Shown piece after piece: positions 1-13,674 of a stretch of DNA of 64,000 nt. A model generated the notes under the pieces. That model made no database searches. It saw only the letters and a list, made by a program, of their open reading frames with translations, and was not told where the DNA came from. Within the stretch, counting starts at the first letter, position 1; each line of letters opens with the position of its first letter. The translations under genes and the position numbers were made by a program. This stretch comes from Certhia americana (Eukaryota > Chordata > Aves > Passeriformes > Certhiidae): positions 97,597,674-97,661,673 of the forward strand of contig CM031857.1 of NCBI GenBank assembly GCA_018697195.1, written 5' to 3'.

Positions 1-2518
1 AAAAAGTAAAGCCATGAGCTGAAAAAGCTGCCAAGGGCAGTATTCATCTAAATGAAGAACACTGCAACGTTTATGTCAGCTGCTAAGCTTGGGCTCCATT
101 TATAGTTGGGGTGAGGAAGGGATCACGACAGAGGACATTTTCCCTTTGACTTCAAGCCATGAAATGAGCTCCTGTCACTCTGCTCTCACATTTTTTTTTC
201 CCCACTGTGTGTGAATTTCATCCCTGAAGAAGGCAACAAACGCAGAGGACAGTTTCTAGGCAGAGACACAGAATAAGGGTGTCCCTCACAGCAGAGCCAG
301 CATCCCTTCTGCAGGCAAAACAAAAAGAAGCAAGGAAAACCTGGGTAACTAACAGGCCACCAAAAGTGCTATTTCAGCTAAAAGCTCATATATTCATGTT
401 GCCCCACGAACAAATTTCAGTCAATATGAAGTCTCTGGGAGAGCCCTTCAGCTGAAGGAGGGAACTGAAAAAACGCATCCAACTCCTGAGACACAGACCT
501 TGCTGTGTTTATCTAAGAGATTACACATAGCTGTGAGCAACAGTAAGGGGCAGGGATCCACAGCTCAGGAAGTCCCCCATGTCTTACATTCTGAGATACT
601 GACCAAGGTGAATTCTGGAACTTTGCAAGCATTTTCCTTCCCAAGAAATCATTTTCCAATTTCAAGCAATTATGAAGAGTTTCAGGCTCAAAGACTGATT
701 TTCTTATTAAAAGTAACAATTATTAAAAGCAGAACAAATATATTTTTTTGAAACCTTTAGGAAAAGGATCAGTCCCTTAATTTGCCAGACGTGTAAGTAA
801 TAATTGCACTAGCATGTTTCCAGAGTGCTTTTTATCTCTTTGCTATTGCCATTCTCTTTGAAGAAGAAGCAGATTCTCAGGAGAACAATAATTAATAGAG
901 TCAGTCCAGAGATCATTTCCTCCAGTCCCTCTGAAGTGCTAAATTGCATGAGTCTCCAGGAAACAGAGTAAAGTGGACAATATAAAAACAATCTAAACCT
1001 ACTACAAATGGGAGGAAGATGTGTACCAAAGCAATGGGGGGCATGCACATGTTTAAGAGAGCTCCACAAGAGAGCTGCTATTTCCTTGTCTTTTTTTTTT
1101 TCCCGTTTTCCTTGGTGCTCAAACCTAGAGATTTACTAAGACTAGAAGTACATGTTTCAGAGGTCATTTAGGAAGTAATTAAAATACATTTAAGATTACA
1201 TACAAGCATATACAAGTCATACAAGGAAGACTACCAAACACTCCTGACACAAATGTAAGAAACATCTGTGACTTAGAGGCAGGATTGTTGCACACTGCCC
1301 CCCCAGAATGAGGCTGAAGGGCAGACACAGTTTTGATCCTGAAGCAGAGAAAACACACATGAGCATTAAAAGAAGGCACCAGAAAGCAGGTGCCAAAACT
1401 AATAAAGGGCCGCAGAAACTTCTATATGAATTATTTTCCTGCCTCAGATGCAGCCTATGTGCAGTAGAAGAGGCAGCCTCCTGCAAGCACAGCTACAAGT
1501 AGAAGTGCATCAGTGTAATTACTGCAAGGTCACCTCTGCTTTACTAATGCATGTATTTGGGCCCTTATCTGTTTCTCCAAGATGATACATTGTTCATTTC
1601 CATAACTAACACAATTACTTCTGCTGCTGTAAAAACTGCAACTTTTTTCTTCCTTCTTTTTATTTGAGGAAAGTTAACACTAGAAAAAGATTTTTAAGGA
1701 AAAGAAATTCTGAGAAGTAATTGTGCAAAACTCACAGGTGAGGTTTCAATAATACCAACACTGAAAATACCACAACAGTCCATACTTATAACTGGACATT
1801 AGAACAGCTAATCTAAGCTTCCATTAGAACATGGCACACTTCTCTCTGTTTTACAAGATACAAGATGTACTCATAAAGGAAACGTTTTCAAATGGATAGC
1901 TGAACTTAGTTTTGGCAAGGTAACTTAAGCACCTTCTAGTAAGTGTGAACAAGCTTTGTTACAACCTCAGGAGACCAAGCAGCAAACCTTGCTCACTCCT
2001 CCCATGCGGTGGCCATTGACACCCATGGCTTTTGTTAAAAACCAGCTTTGATGTGGTGATTGGGTAATCTTGAGGATAATCTGAAGTGATTACTTCCAGC
2101 AAAGAATACAAGAACAGTATAAAAAAAAATCACCACTAATACATTATAATACACATTCGAAGAGAAAGATAGAAAGCAGACAACCTTGTGATTACAAGAT
2201 TCTTTTTCTCCCTAAAGAAACATCTTTTGAGCATTGCTCCTGGCTAACATGATGGTTTGGCCTTCACTTGCATGGGGAATGTCAGCAGGGCCGTTTATAT
2301 GAATGTGTATTTCAGCCTCAAGTGCTGCTCTTCAGTGATGCTGATGCTTCAGTGAGCAAAAAGCTGCAGCTGAAGTCTGGGGGAACTGTCAACCCCCAAA
2401 ACTAAAGAAAACCAAGACACTGGTAAGTAGTTGACAAGACTCAGGATTCACTAAACACCAGAGGAAAAGGGCATTTTTTCAGCCATTTTTGAGTGTCAGC
2501 ACAGTTTCTATACAAGGA

Positions 2519-2576
2519 TCTATCTATATAATATTCTATTATATTTTCTATATAATCTTTTGTATATATATATACA
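2519..2576. repeat. AT-rich simple sequence
   Basis: TATCTATATA-like and TATATA runs about 58 bases long, with no longer regular period. Confidence 0.7.
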
Positions 2577-4702
2577 TTAAAGGAATTCTTTTAAAGTGTT
2601 ACTCAGACAGCATGCCCCAAAAAACAGTGTAGGCTGGCTGAAGGGGCAGGGATCTTGCAGCAACTGCCTGCTGTCAGCAGGAATGGAGCTCAGGAAGACA
2701 TCCAGCTACAACATCCCTAGAACTGACTGTATTTACAATGTCCACTCAAACACCACATTACTTGTCTTGTTTGAATCAAATGTGAACACTCCTGTAGCTC
2801 TGAGCAGGTCAAAATAATCCTGATCTTCAGCCTTCACTATGCTTCCAACCATCACTGAGGCTGAAAGAACCACTGGGATCATCTCAACCATGCCTGGCTC
2901 AACATGGACAAAAAGGACTCCCAAATGCAAAGAATTTACATCATAAGACATAATTATAATGGGTGGCAGGTAATACGGAGCCATTCATTTACCCACTTCT
3001 GCTTCAAGCAGGGAAGCCTTGAGGAGATTTGAAGAAAGCTCACATAAAAGCAACTTCATTTGCCTGAGGAATGAAATCAAAATGTCTGTTTCTTTGCCTG
3101 CTTATTTGGAGCCATGTTGAGAAATTGCACTTAGAGTTAAATCTGTGTCTAAATACCTAAATACGCAATGTTATGAGTCAGAGTATTTATTGTTGCCTTG
3201 CTCCAATCATCCTGTTAAAAGCAGCATTCAACCTTGCTTTATAAGGGATCCACAAAGATAGCTAGAGGCCATTGTAGGCAAAACAGCAAGACATTAAATC
3301 CTCATGGTAATGCCCCTTTTCACCCATGGTTTTGCATTCTTAATAGAAAAATAGAAATTCTACTGAGTTAACAGAAAACTGAGTAGTATTACCATTAGTG
3401 GGGGGGAAAAAAGCTTCATGGAAGAAAACAGTGAGATGAACCACCAGGAACATAACAAGGTTATTAGTGAAAAACAAGGACATATGTACACATTCTATTA
3501 CACATTATTACTTCTAAATGCACCAAAACACATTAAGCTTTTTACAGAACAAGCTACATACAAACTCTGCTCTTGTCAGTTTATAAAACTGACATCATAA
3601 ACACTGAAACCATCCACACTCCTTGTCATGAGACTGCTGGGATTTTCAGAAGCAATGACTGAAATCTGCTTTCAGTTTTGTAGTTTGTTTTACACCAGAC
3701 CTCAGGAGCAGAGCTGCACTGTTTCAGAAAATTTCAGTAATACATACTGTAAAGAAAACATTCATCCATGTAAAATGAAACCTTGACTTAGCTTGGCCTT
3801 GCACCTTTGGAGAGGAAGAGTGTTAGACAAGAGATCAAACCTCCAAGTGTCTCAAACACACAAGACTAACACACACAATGCAATGACAATCTACATAACA
3901 CAAGGGGAAGAACGAAGAGAGTCATTTTAACATCAATCTTCTACGTCTTTGCAGCTGAAGGTCTTCATTTGAATTTAAAGGGTTCAAACCCACCCTGAAA
4001 AATGATATCAGCAAAATTAAAGGAAATATAATTAACAAATGGCAACAGCATGAAGATCTGAGCTCTAACAACCCTACCCTGGGAGAATGTGTGTTTCCAA
4101 ATTACATACATAACTTGGGAGAAGTGAAAAACCTTGCTATTTCCTGTGACTTTTGGTGAAAGGGAAACTCTAATCTGCAAAGCCTCACACATTTAAGTAA
4201 ATAGTTATTAATAGCCAATGTATGGTGTTTATTCTAACTCCAAAAGATGTAGAGAGTTGACTAAATGTGTAAATATTCCACCAGAAATCATACAGAATGA
4301 GTTAGACTGATAAATGTGCTCTGCACATTTTTATTAAAAATTGTTGTGCATGATCTATAAAGCATCTGTATTTCATGATGTTTCATTTTCTCATTTTCCT
4401 GCAAGAGAAAGAATTTAAGAGAATTTTAAAACAAGCAACAGATGAAAAAAAAACATCATCAGAAACATGATAGTAAAGGAAAGGAATTTAATGATTCTTC
4501 TTCAGCTGGAATTTCAGGCATGAATTCTACATAAAGGGCAAGTGATTTAAACAACTATACAGTAAGATATAAGTAAACTCTGCTTAATATTACATGCTAG
4601 CTAAAGGAACAGGAACTCTATTTGCAGACATAGATAATAATTGTAAGGACTTCCTGTCAATAATATTTCCTGTCAAACACTTTGGGGTTATTCTGAAGAG
4701 AC

Positions 4703-4715
4703 GGGGGGGGGGGGG
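4703..4715. repeat. G13 homopolymer
   Basis: Thirteen consecutive G residues followed by AGGAAAAACCC. A single run cannot form an intramolecular quadruplex on its own, but it is prone to length error. Confidence 0.9.
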
Positions 4716-7700
4716 AGGAAAAACCCAACCAGCAGCTTGCTACCTATCAGATTTTCTCCCTGTGTGCATTTTCGTTACTCTTTATTTAAGATAGGGCAGA
4801 AACACTATCCCCTTCACCTTTTTCAGTCTTGCTGTGAGAAAAGAAATTGCAACAGCATAAAATCATTTTGCTGCACAGCAACAATTACTGGGTATTATCT
4901 GGCAACACTATACAAAAAAGAAAAAAAGTCACAGCTCGATTCCTCAGCTAGGATGAACAGGGCTGACTCCTTTTCAAACCTTTTCAAATTCAGCTGTACA
5001 CACATCGAAGTTGCTGAAAGACAATAAATTTGACAATCAGCCAAGTAATTTTTTCCCATCACTTCACAGAAGATGACTAAAGGCCCCTATGACATATTTA
5101 AGGGCACAAAAATAGTTCTTGCTTACCTGGGTTTGAGAAAGCCTGCACCAACACAAATAGATAATGAGATGACTGTAAATGGATGAATGGAAATGCAGAA
5201 AGGAAAAATGATACAAATTGGTGTGACACACAGCATTGAAAAAATTTAAGTCATACCACTGTAGCAAAGGCCACAGTCTTGACACGAGTTCAGCTTAATT
5301 TAGAGACTAGCAAGCACTACGGCAATTTTAACTTATGGCCAGAAATGCTGTTCTAGTACTGAGGGATTTAAATACTCTCCAGCTATTATGTACACTCTCT
5401 GGAAGTGAAATACATAATTCAGCATCACTGACAACAAACTATCCAATGCTTTCAGTACTACAGTGCTAACAGAAAATAAAGATTTGCAAGGACCGCTTCC
5501 AAAGCCATGAATCAATCACCTGTAGTGGGACAACTATTGTTCATTAGAGAACACACAGCTGGGAGGATGTCTCACCAAACAAATATAGTTAGCTGGAAGA
5601 GAAATCATCAGCTGAGCAGCATTCAAAAAGGAAATGCACCTCTTCTGTAAATAAATGTAAGCAATTCTCCTTGTTACAATAAAGTAACAAAAACATTTGA
5701 CAGAGTAATGTACAATGTACAGAGGACTGCACAGTCTGCACTTTTTACCCATTTTTCTCCTCTATTTCTGTCAGAGGTTAATTCTGCCCTCTTGCAACAT
5801 TTTTATCGTTTTAAATTCCTAAAATATAGAATTCAACATTGCTTCACATGGGCTGTGCATTGACGCATGGAAAATCTTGACTAAAATGCAGAGGCATTCT
5901 GGAAGAAGACAGGTAAGGTTCAATAAAGCTCAAAAATTTGCATTTAATTAGCCCATTCTCCTGTGGCCTTAGACTGAATTTCAGATTTACATCAATCTAA
6001 ATCATACCTCGTGAATACATTTCAGGGTAAGACACGCAAAAATAAAAAAAAAAAAACCCACAAATATTTATAGAGAAATTCATATTATCAGTCCTCAATA
6101 ACTGTGGAAACAAAGCTCATCACTAGCAACTTCGTTTCTTCCAGCCACAGCATCTAACTGTGGACTCACTCAGCCACAAGAAAACAAAACAGCCCAGAAT
6201 GATTCACCAGCAAGAGCCTTGCCCGAGAGATAAAACTGTGTGCCCTGAACCACAACTGAGCAGGAGTTCACTTTCTGCTGAAGGAAGACTCTGAACTGCC
6301 TCTGGAAAGCCCAGTGGATTTAAATCCAAAACTACAACGTCATGCTGAGAGAGCTGGATTGACTCATGCACTTGTGTGACACTGTAGTTTTTACTCCTGG
6401 AAAACTTAAGCTTGTGTCCATCACATACAACTGGAAGCGAGGGGTGCAACTGGCAGCAGCTCACAGTTCTGAGTCACAGCTCACAGCCATCTCCCAGGTT
6501 CCTCCAACAGTCAGCTCAGGTAATTCAGCTTCTGAGGTTACAAGGACACGGGTCAGCAGCTCCCCTGCTCCTGGGCTAAACAGAGATATTAGAATGTCCT
6601 GCCTGTCACCCAAACAATGCTGAGAGCTACAAATGTGCATCTCTCCAGTGGAAACCCACCACTGAGATATGAACCTGATCATGTTGCATCCCTCACTGCC
6701 GGGGCAGCCCCTGAGGCTCACATGTGCTTCTCATGGGTTGAAACAAAACCCCCTGGTCACTGCTGCTGTCTCTACTTGTGCAAGACACTGCAGACAAGAA
6801 GTAAGAGACTCAGCACCTACAGCTCTGAAAGACATGCACCCTCCAGGTAAAAGCCCAGCCATGTACTTCCTCTCCTGACACCTGTTTCTACCACTTGTCC
6901 AGATGTGCTCAGAGGCTAAAACAGGCTGTGAACTCGACAACGAAAACACTCATAAAGGAGACCACAGAAACAGGCATCTGGGAGAGGGAGCAACCAGCTA
7001 ATCAGGGGGTTCCTCAATGACTCATAGAGATCTCTGCTTGCAAGCAAGAAAACCCCTCTAACACAAGTTCCTCAGTGCCATACTCTACAGTAAAATAAAT
7101 CACTCACTTTTATTTAAGATGACTTTCATAGGAATTGGGAATATTTCCAACATTCAATATGTGCAGCTACAAAAGCTGACATTTAAAGGGATACATAATA
7201 ACAGTATGCAAATATTAATGACAGCTTGCAGTGATACAGGACAAGAACGATTTACCACAGAAGGAAAAAAAAAACCCAACATTTAAAGCCACAGTGCAAA
7301 TTAAAGGATGTTTTATCCAGAGGGTCGCTGGAATGTGAGACAATTTGCCAAGGGAAATGAAGGGTGTGGCCACTGCATAAAGCTGGACTCGACATCTGTT
7401 TCAAGAGCTAGGACATATTTCAGCAAGAACAGGACCAAGCTGCAAGTACCTATGGTTTTCTTCCAGCACAATTTGTTTACGGGTTTGCTTTGGGTTTCAT
7501 ACAGATAGCTAAACATACTGTGCTCATTCAAAACCCCCACCTGGATAACAGAAATACATTTCCAATTTTTTAAGCAAGCTTAATCAAATAATGATCTTCA
7601 GATTTGTTTCCACAGCTTGTGTTTAAACAAAATGCTTTGCAAGCCTCGGGACATTTATTAATAGGACCAGACTGGAAAAAATACAGTAATCACACAAATG

Positions 7701-8558
7701 AGAATTTCAGCCAGCAAGGATACTGAATTCATACACCAAGTCACGTGTAAATGAATGTAACAGCAAAAACTAACTGGAAAAAGTACAAAATAATCATCAT
7801 TAAACACCATTTCATTTAAGACTCTGCATCAAATCTGACACCCACACAACACAACTAACTTTATAAATATTTAAAACTTTTTGAATATTATACCTTTATC
7901 AACATCAAAAGAAAACAACAGCAAGTTTCAAGAGATAAGACACGGAGGCCAAAGTTTGGGTGCTAGAGATACACTTAGTTATGCAAGATACTTGATTTCA
8001 AAAAAATTGATCATTTACAGTAAACAAAACTAGCAAAGACTGGCTCTAAGTTACTATAATTACATAGAATTGTAGTAGTTATAAAATCATAGGATCATCA
8101 GTCTTCAAGGCAGTGCAGCAAAAGTGACCAATAATCAGATTCATATAAACTAATGCACAAAAATATGAGGTATTATTTTGATGTAAGCAGTTCAATTGTA
8201 TGACAAAACATCAACAGCCTCCAGTATAATTTCCATAGCTTCAATCACCTCTTCAAAAATGTAAAGCATCCAAGTGTGAAACAACATCAGACTATCCTGC
8301 AGGTAGTTAAGATCAGAACTTACTCTTCCTGCATACCTGAGGGCACCACAGCCTGAAAAACCCAAACTTTACTTAGGTTGCCCTTAGCAACTGAACACTA
8401 AATACAGTCTATTTAAGTACTGCTGTAATATTCAATTTTCCAACAGCAATTCATAATATTTTTTGATTTAGTAGAGGATACATTCAGAAAATCCTTTTAA
8501 ATGTGAACTATCAATAACACTTAGATAGTAAGCATTAGAAAGAAAAAACATTACTTAC

Positions 8559-8679
8559 TTTTCTTTTTTGAGTCAGCCATGTCTGATAAGATCCAGGTAT
8601 CTCCCAAGGGAGCACTAAGATTTGACACCCCTTTAGAGAAACTTAATGTGAACCATGTGGACTTGTCAGCCAAGGCATG
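8559..8679 (-). CDS. candidate internal exon of the minus-strand gene, product unknown
   Basis: On the minus strand a pyrimidine-rich acceptor (CCTTTCTTTAG, ending at 8680) is followed by 121 bases open in the first frame, then a consensus donor AAAA|GTAAGT (GT at 8558-8557). The translated 40 codons start HALADKSTWF and end MADSKKK. The frame is open from its first base, matching the phase-0 donor of the CpG-island exon at 15493, so the two could join without a frame break. Alternatively the upstream exon is untranslated and translation starts at the ATG at 8580-8578, whose context GACATGG is good. The family was not recognised. A 40-codon open stretch between splice-like signals can occur by chance, so this is a candidate only. 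Confidence 0.3.
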
Positions 8680-8758
8680 CTAAAGAAAGGCTGTCAGATT
8701 CTTTTTGTAAGCAGTACAATGCATGCAGACCTCCTTTATTCCCTTGACAAGAAAAAGC

Positions 8759-8782
8759 CATTTCACTCCATGGAGTGAAATG
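8759..8782. repeat. 24-bp perfect palindrome
   Basis: The half-site CATTTCACTCCA is followed directly, with no spacer, by its exact reverse complement TGGAGTGAAATG. The symmetry stops at 8758/8783. It lies about 80 bases upstream of the acceptor of the candidate exon at 8559-8679. Confidence 0.95.
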
Positions 8783-11700
8783 TCTGTCTATATTCTCAAA
8801 TGTCATAGCAGGGCAGCAATAGTGTGGAATTTGAACTCTGAGTATATCTCCTGCAAGTAACTAAGAGTTCAGCTGTATTTCTGCTGCAGTACAGGTATTC
8901 CATTAGAACAAGAGCAGCAAACACACCGTGCACAGAAATACTACTTGGTGAACAACAGAGGTCCTTAGCATACAAATGACAGAAGTTCAAAAACTCTGCT
9001 TACATGATGACATGTAAACCAGAGTATTCCTTATGTGCCATTTTCATTTGAGATTTAAATTCTAAATACATATGAAATTTTAAAGAGCTGTAGCCAGCAA
9101 AACTACTTCACTATATTTAACTCTACAGAAACTAATCTCTTGAGTAAGTAAATCTCCTTCCTCACAGTTCTGCACAGACATTTGCGCAAAAAAGGTAACC
9201 AATTTGCAACTGAAGATAAATAAAAGTAAAACAAACTATCTAAATATATCTGTGACCTCAATCATCTTCCATTTACTTCACTCTTCAGGCTGAAAGAAGT
9301 GTGAAGACGCATCTGCAAATTTCAAAAAGCTTCAAGAAAACAGAACTGAAATACAAACCATCAGCTTGTGTGAGGAATATTGACTAGGTGGAGTTCAACA
9401 TTTTTACTTTAGGATAGTTCTGTATTCACACCACCATCATACCTGAACAATCTCTAAAGGCTAGCATGTGTTTCTACACACAGGTTCTTTTAGGAAGAGA
9501 AGTATTTCCACTGGGGAAGAAAAAAAAAAATGAAAAAGGACCAGAGAAGAGCCCTGCTCAAAAATCACCAAAAAAGGACGTAGCAGAGACTGAAATCCTC
9601 ATTTTGCACTTCATCTACATTCATCCTAACCTTCATTCCAGGCACAGGTTGCTGATTTTAGTCATGCATGACCTTGCTGCTCAGGCAGACCTGAGCCCAA
9701 AACCTCATCCTGAAGCTTTGCAAAGGACTAGTGCTGGTGGATTCAGTCTTCTCCTGGAGAAGCAGAATCAGCATAAACCTTCCTAGGGAAGCACAGCACC
9801 AAGCCTAATGATTGTGTGCCTCTCTGAAGAGAAACCCTGAATATCCACTCACGTGGGAGTTTTATTAAACAACGTCTTTGAAAGTACTATTCAAGAACTG
9901 TAATTGCTCTGCAGGGACAGATTATGCTCGAGACAGACAGAGAAACTGAATAAAGGGAAGCTTTAACTCCTGCTGTCTATACACAGGGTAGCCAATTTCT
10001 CCACAATTTAGGCCACTTGTATTCCTGCACAGTATCTGGGAGCTGACTCATAAAACCACATCAGTGTGGCTCTGCACCTAACCTAGCAAGTCCTGCCCAA
10101 CTCAACCTGCATCTGCCCCCCATCTTTCTCCTGCACATGAGAGGAAGAACACTGATACACACGTCAGTGAAGAGCTCCTGAAATACATGAGGTGTTCAAG
10201 AGCTGTAAAAATTGGAATCTGATCAGAATGGAAATCTACTTCCTGTAACTTTTAAAAATCCTGCAACACACATGAGCGAGCCCCTTGCTTCCTGTCTTCC
10301 CTGAATTCCAGCTCTTTGGTGTTAATTCATGGCCACTTTGCACAGCAGATAAAAAACAGCTGGACTCACTTCAGATTCTATCAATCTCAATCAAAGCTTG
10401 GCCTTGGTGCTCATACTGAGCGACAGAGTGCTCACTTCCTATATTTATATATGTTCTTTAGAGACCAGCAATAAAATTACTTTCAAATGTTGCAGAAGTG
10501 TAAGCATGAGTCACCACTGTCACTGGGAATTTCACCCAAATGAAGAATGAAGCACTGGGCTCAACAGTCATCAGAAATCATATTCCTCCTTCCAAAAAAT
10601 CCAACATGAACAAGGTGAGGTAAGTCCTTGACAAATAAAATACAAGAATCAGATGCCAGAAATCTAACATTTAACTATTCCTCTGCTGCTAATTGCCTCT
10701 TCTGTAGCTAGCTTATTTGGTGAATTTGACAAGTTTTCTTCAAACCTTCCTAATTTGAAAACACCTACAGAGCAATTAAATATCCTGAGCAAGTTAACTT
10801 TGCTCGTGAGTATTCAGCATAGGAGAAAATAAGCAGCTACCTTTTGTGAAGTAGAGATGTTAAAGGTATTTTTTGGTGGACAGGAACTTACTTTCCAGCC
10901 CATAGCCTGTCCTTAACCTCACCAAACCTAAGTACAAAAATACATTATGATTGATCTGGATATACACTGCCCCAGCCTGGTCCCGTGCTGTTTCTTGCTG
11001 GCAAGTCTGTCGGGAAGAGAGAGAAACCAGTCAAATGGACTAGGTGAAGGAAGCACACTTATTAGTCCAGTAAGTACAAATAAATACAAATTACTTGTAG
11101 GATTTCCTACAATTATGGTAACAAATGTGGCCTGCTTGCAGCATTTATGTTTGTTGTTAAAATCTGTGAGTGGCTGAAAACTCAAGTCATGAGGCAACGT
11201 GTCCTGAAATCAGAAACACAAGCAACTGTCTTTAAAAGTGGATTCTTGCAAAACACAAGCAAGCCCACAGGAGGATGTCAGTGCTTGTGTCCTCTTCACA
11301 AGGAGATTTTTACAGTTCCAGTTTACAGCATCACCACCAATCTCACCACTCCACCTTGAATTATTCTGTTATCTAATGCTTATGAGGTACAGTTAGCATT
11401 GCTACAACTGGAATATTGGAGGAAAATGTCTATTATCCTCTTTTTACTCCCTCTGTGCTCCAGAAAGCAGGAGGTTCGCTAGTGTCAGAGCTTCCCCTGC
11501 AAACTGCTTCTTTTGTTTTCTCCATCCTTCCATGCAGACTCATGGATTTAAGACCCTAAAGAGTTAGCAGCAAGTCTGCCTATCACCTCAGCAAGGGGCC
11601 AGCTGGGCATAGGCTGAGCAAACACAACACAATGCCCCAAACACTTCTGGTGGCTGTGGAAAATGCCTTCTTTTCTCAAAATACTCTCCAGTGTCTGAAT

Positions 11701-12989
11701 TCAAGGTGACCTTATTATCAGCAACAGATTCAGAAGCTTAAACCAACTCAGAGTTGTGTTGTTCAGGGACTCACACATCCCTTCCACTCTGGATGCCAGA
11801 ACACTCAATTTTTGGCCCCGAGAAAGTCTCATATCTTCTCCTCAGATGAATTCCCCAAGGTACCCCTCACTCATGGCAGCCACTTCCAAATCCCAGCTCC
11901 TCCCCATTTTCTCATATTCCCTTGTGAAAGACAGCCAGACTTTCCTCATCAGGGTAAAATGTCCTTTCCCTTGAGGGAAATCCTTTCTGGTAAATGTTTC
12001 AAGACAAAACAAGATTAAAGATATTACACTAAGATTAAAATGACTCTATCCAAACCAGATCATTCTCCAAGCTTCCTGCTTTGAACCACTGAGGGACTGG
12101 TTGACGGGGCAACAGCTTAGGCTGTTTTGAGTCTTTTTGTTACAAAAAAAAAATCTACATCTCAAGTAACCAATGGATCCCTCTGGTTTTTTAGCCAAAA
12201 TACATGAAGCAGCTTTTTAGTTCCCCCATAAATCTACTAAGATGGGAAAAAAACCCCAAAATGAAACAAAAAAAAAAACCAATTAGCAACAAACAGAAAG
12301 AAATACCAAGTTAGGAAGGTGACCGTCCGTTTTAATGAAGCTATATGAACAATTTCTGGAACACTTGGAGATTTTAGTATCAGTTACAAACACCACAATA
12401 CCAAAAGAGCTTTCTGTTCAGAGTAATTCAGCCAGATGATTAGTGGGCAGGTAAAACTAACCCATATCTACAAATTAAAGGGTACAGTTTGGCCAGGCAA
12501 CACACATCAAGAATGAGATATTATTTACCTTTCTGCAAGTTTTAATAAAAATGTCATATAAATATGTGAGAAAGGGAGAAGAGGTCCTTGGACTAGTGAA
12601 AAGATACCAGGAGGGAATTTTTAAAATTTTTTTTTCTTTCTGTGATCTAATGCAAGTATAACTGTCAATCTGCATTTTGGGTTGGGTTTTTTGTGGTTTT
12701 TTTTTTTTTTTTTTTTTAACACCTACTCCTTTAATAGTATACTTTGATTCATTTTCAACTGGCTGGTTTCTTTTAATTTACTTTTCACTGAAAACAACAT
12801 TTCAACCTATTAAAATTACCTCTTTGCCTAGCAGAGTTTTTTGGTAGGCCAACACCAATGCTGAGTTCAAAATGGAACTGTGACATAATTGTCAGTTATC
12901 CCACTCTCACTTAACACACACACAGGATCCAATGTGCTATAGGTGATGCAATCATACCCTCTGACATAACAGTCTTAAGCTATTAAGTC
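8783..12989. other. gene-free stretch, probably intronic
   Basis: No supported gene. A 106-codon plus-strand open frame at 9466-9786 includes a Lys-rich run but has no splice context or recognisable domain and looks like chance. A minus-strand donor-like GGAAA|GTAAGT at about 10886 follows an 11-codon open stretch that is out of phase with its possible neighbours. No clear transposon is seen. Confidence 0.5.
12697..12717. repeat. T21 homopolymer
   Basis: Twenty-one T residues following the G/T-rich sequence GGGTTGGGTTTTTTGTGG. Confidence 0.9.
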
Positions 12990-13020
12990 TGTGTTTGCAT
13001 AAGCTATGCTTGCAAACACA
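12990..13020. repeat. inverted repeat with 10-bp arms
   Basis: Arms TGTGTTTGCA (12990-12999) and TGCAAACACA (13011-13020) are exact reverse complements separated by 11 bases. The centre contains a second inverted pair, GCATA/TATGC. Each arm contains TGTTTGC or its complement GCAAACA, which resembles a forkhead-factor site. A DNA hairpin or paired protein-binding role is inference. Confidence 0.85.
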
Positions 13021-13674
13021 CTAGGAAGCCTCAGAATTGCAGTGCCATCCCTGTTGATTTATGTCTACATTATTATGTTGCACTGGCTGTAGCACATTGC
13101 AGAGCTCAGGGGCTGGTACAATGGATCAAATGTCCAAACAACACAAATTTTCCAAGTTTAGCTGACTCTAGCTTGGTCCTGAGGCTCAAATATCCTCCAA
13201 GCTCTGGGAAGCACCAGGAGAAGATTCCCCACTTCAGCACCACCTAACAAATGCTGTTTCCTGTGCTCTGATACCCTGAGCCATGAAGCAAAGCACACAA
13301 CTGGGGAAGACTGGGAGACTGCCTTCAAAAACACACTGCTGATTGGAATGAAGATGTTAGTGCAGATGCTTCCTTTCCTGAAAACCATGAAACTTTAATT
13401 ATCAGTCCTGAAAACTGGAAGGGAAGCTCACCACAGAAATCACTATAATTTCTTCTGCCAATAAATTAATCATTATTAAATGCTATAACACTGCATAATT
13501 TTTATTTCACAGTTATCAAAACAATCCAAAATCTTGATTTGTATTTACACCACGCAATTAGTTAATGAGAACGGTACTTTGCTACATTTAAGCAGTAATT
13601 ACTAAAGTCTCAATACAAGAAAGCTCTACAGTCTTAGCTCATCATCAAGTCAACACGCTTTTCTTCTCATCTAG

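Larger units (their letters stand above)
1..8558. other. gene-poor AT-rich sequence, probably intronic
   Basis: No convincing exon is visible here; open frames are short and composition is AT-rich with scattered A or T runs. If the minus-strand gene starting in the CpG island at 15.5 kb is real, this stretch would be one of its introns or lie beyond it. A minus-strand donor-like CAG|GTAAGC at about 5127 follows a short open stretch, but its phase does not fit the candidate exon at 8559-8679. A possible decayed CR1 end near 8086-8115 (ATCATAGGATCAT) is too short to call. Confidence 0.5.

Noticed and set aside
2351..2420. 70-base plus-strand stretch between CTTCAG and CTG|GTAAGT, open in one frame
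   Set aside because: Too short to distinguish from chance; no neighbouring exon of compatible phase.
5127..5172. Minus-strand 46-base possible exon ending in CCCAG|GTAAGC
   Set aside because: Phase does not match the candidate exon at 8559-8679 and the length is too small to judge coding potential.
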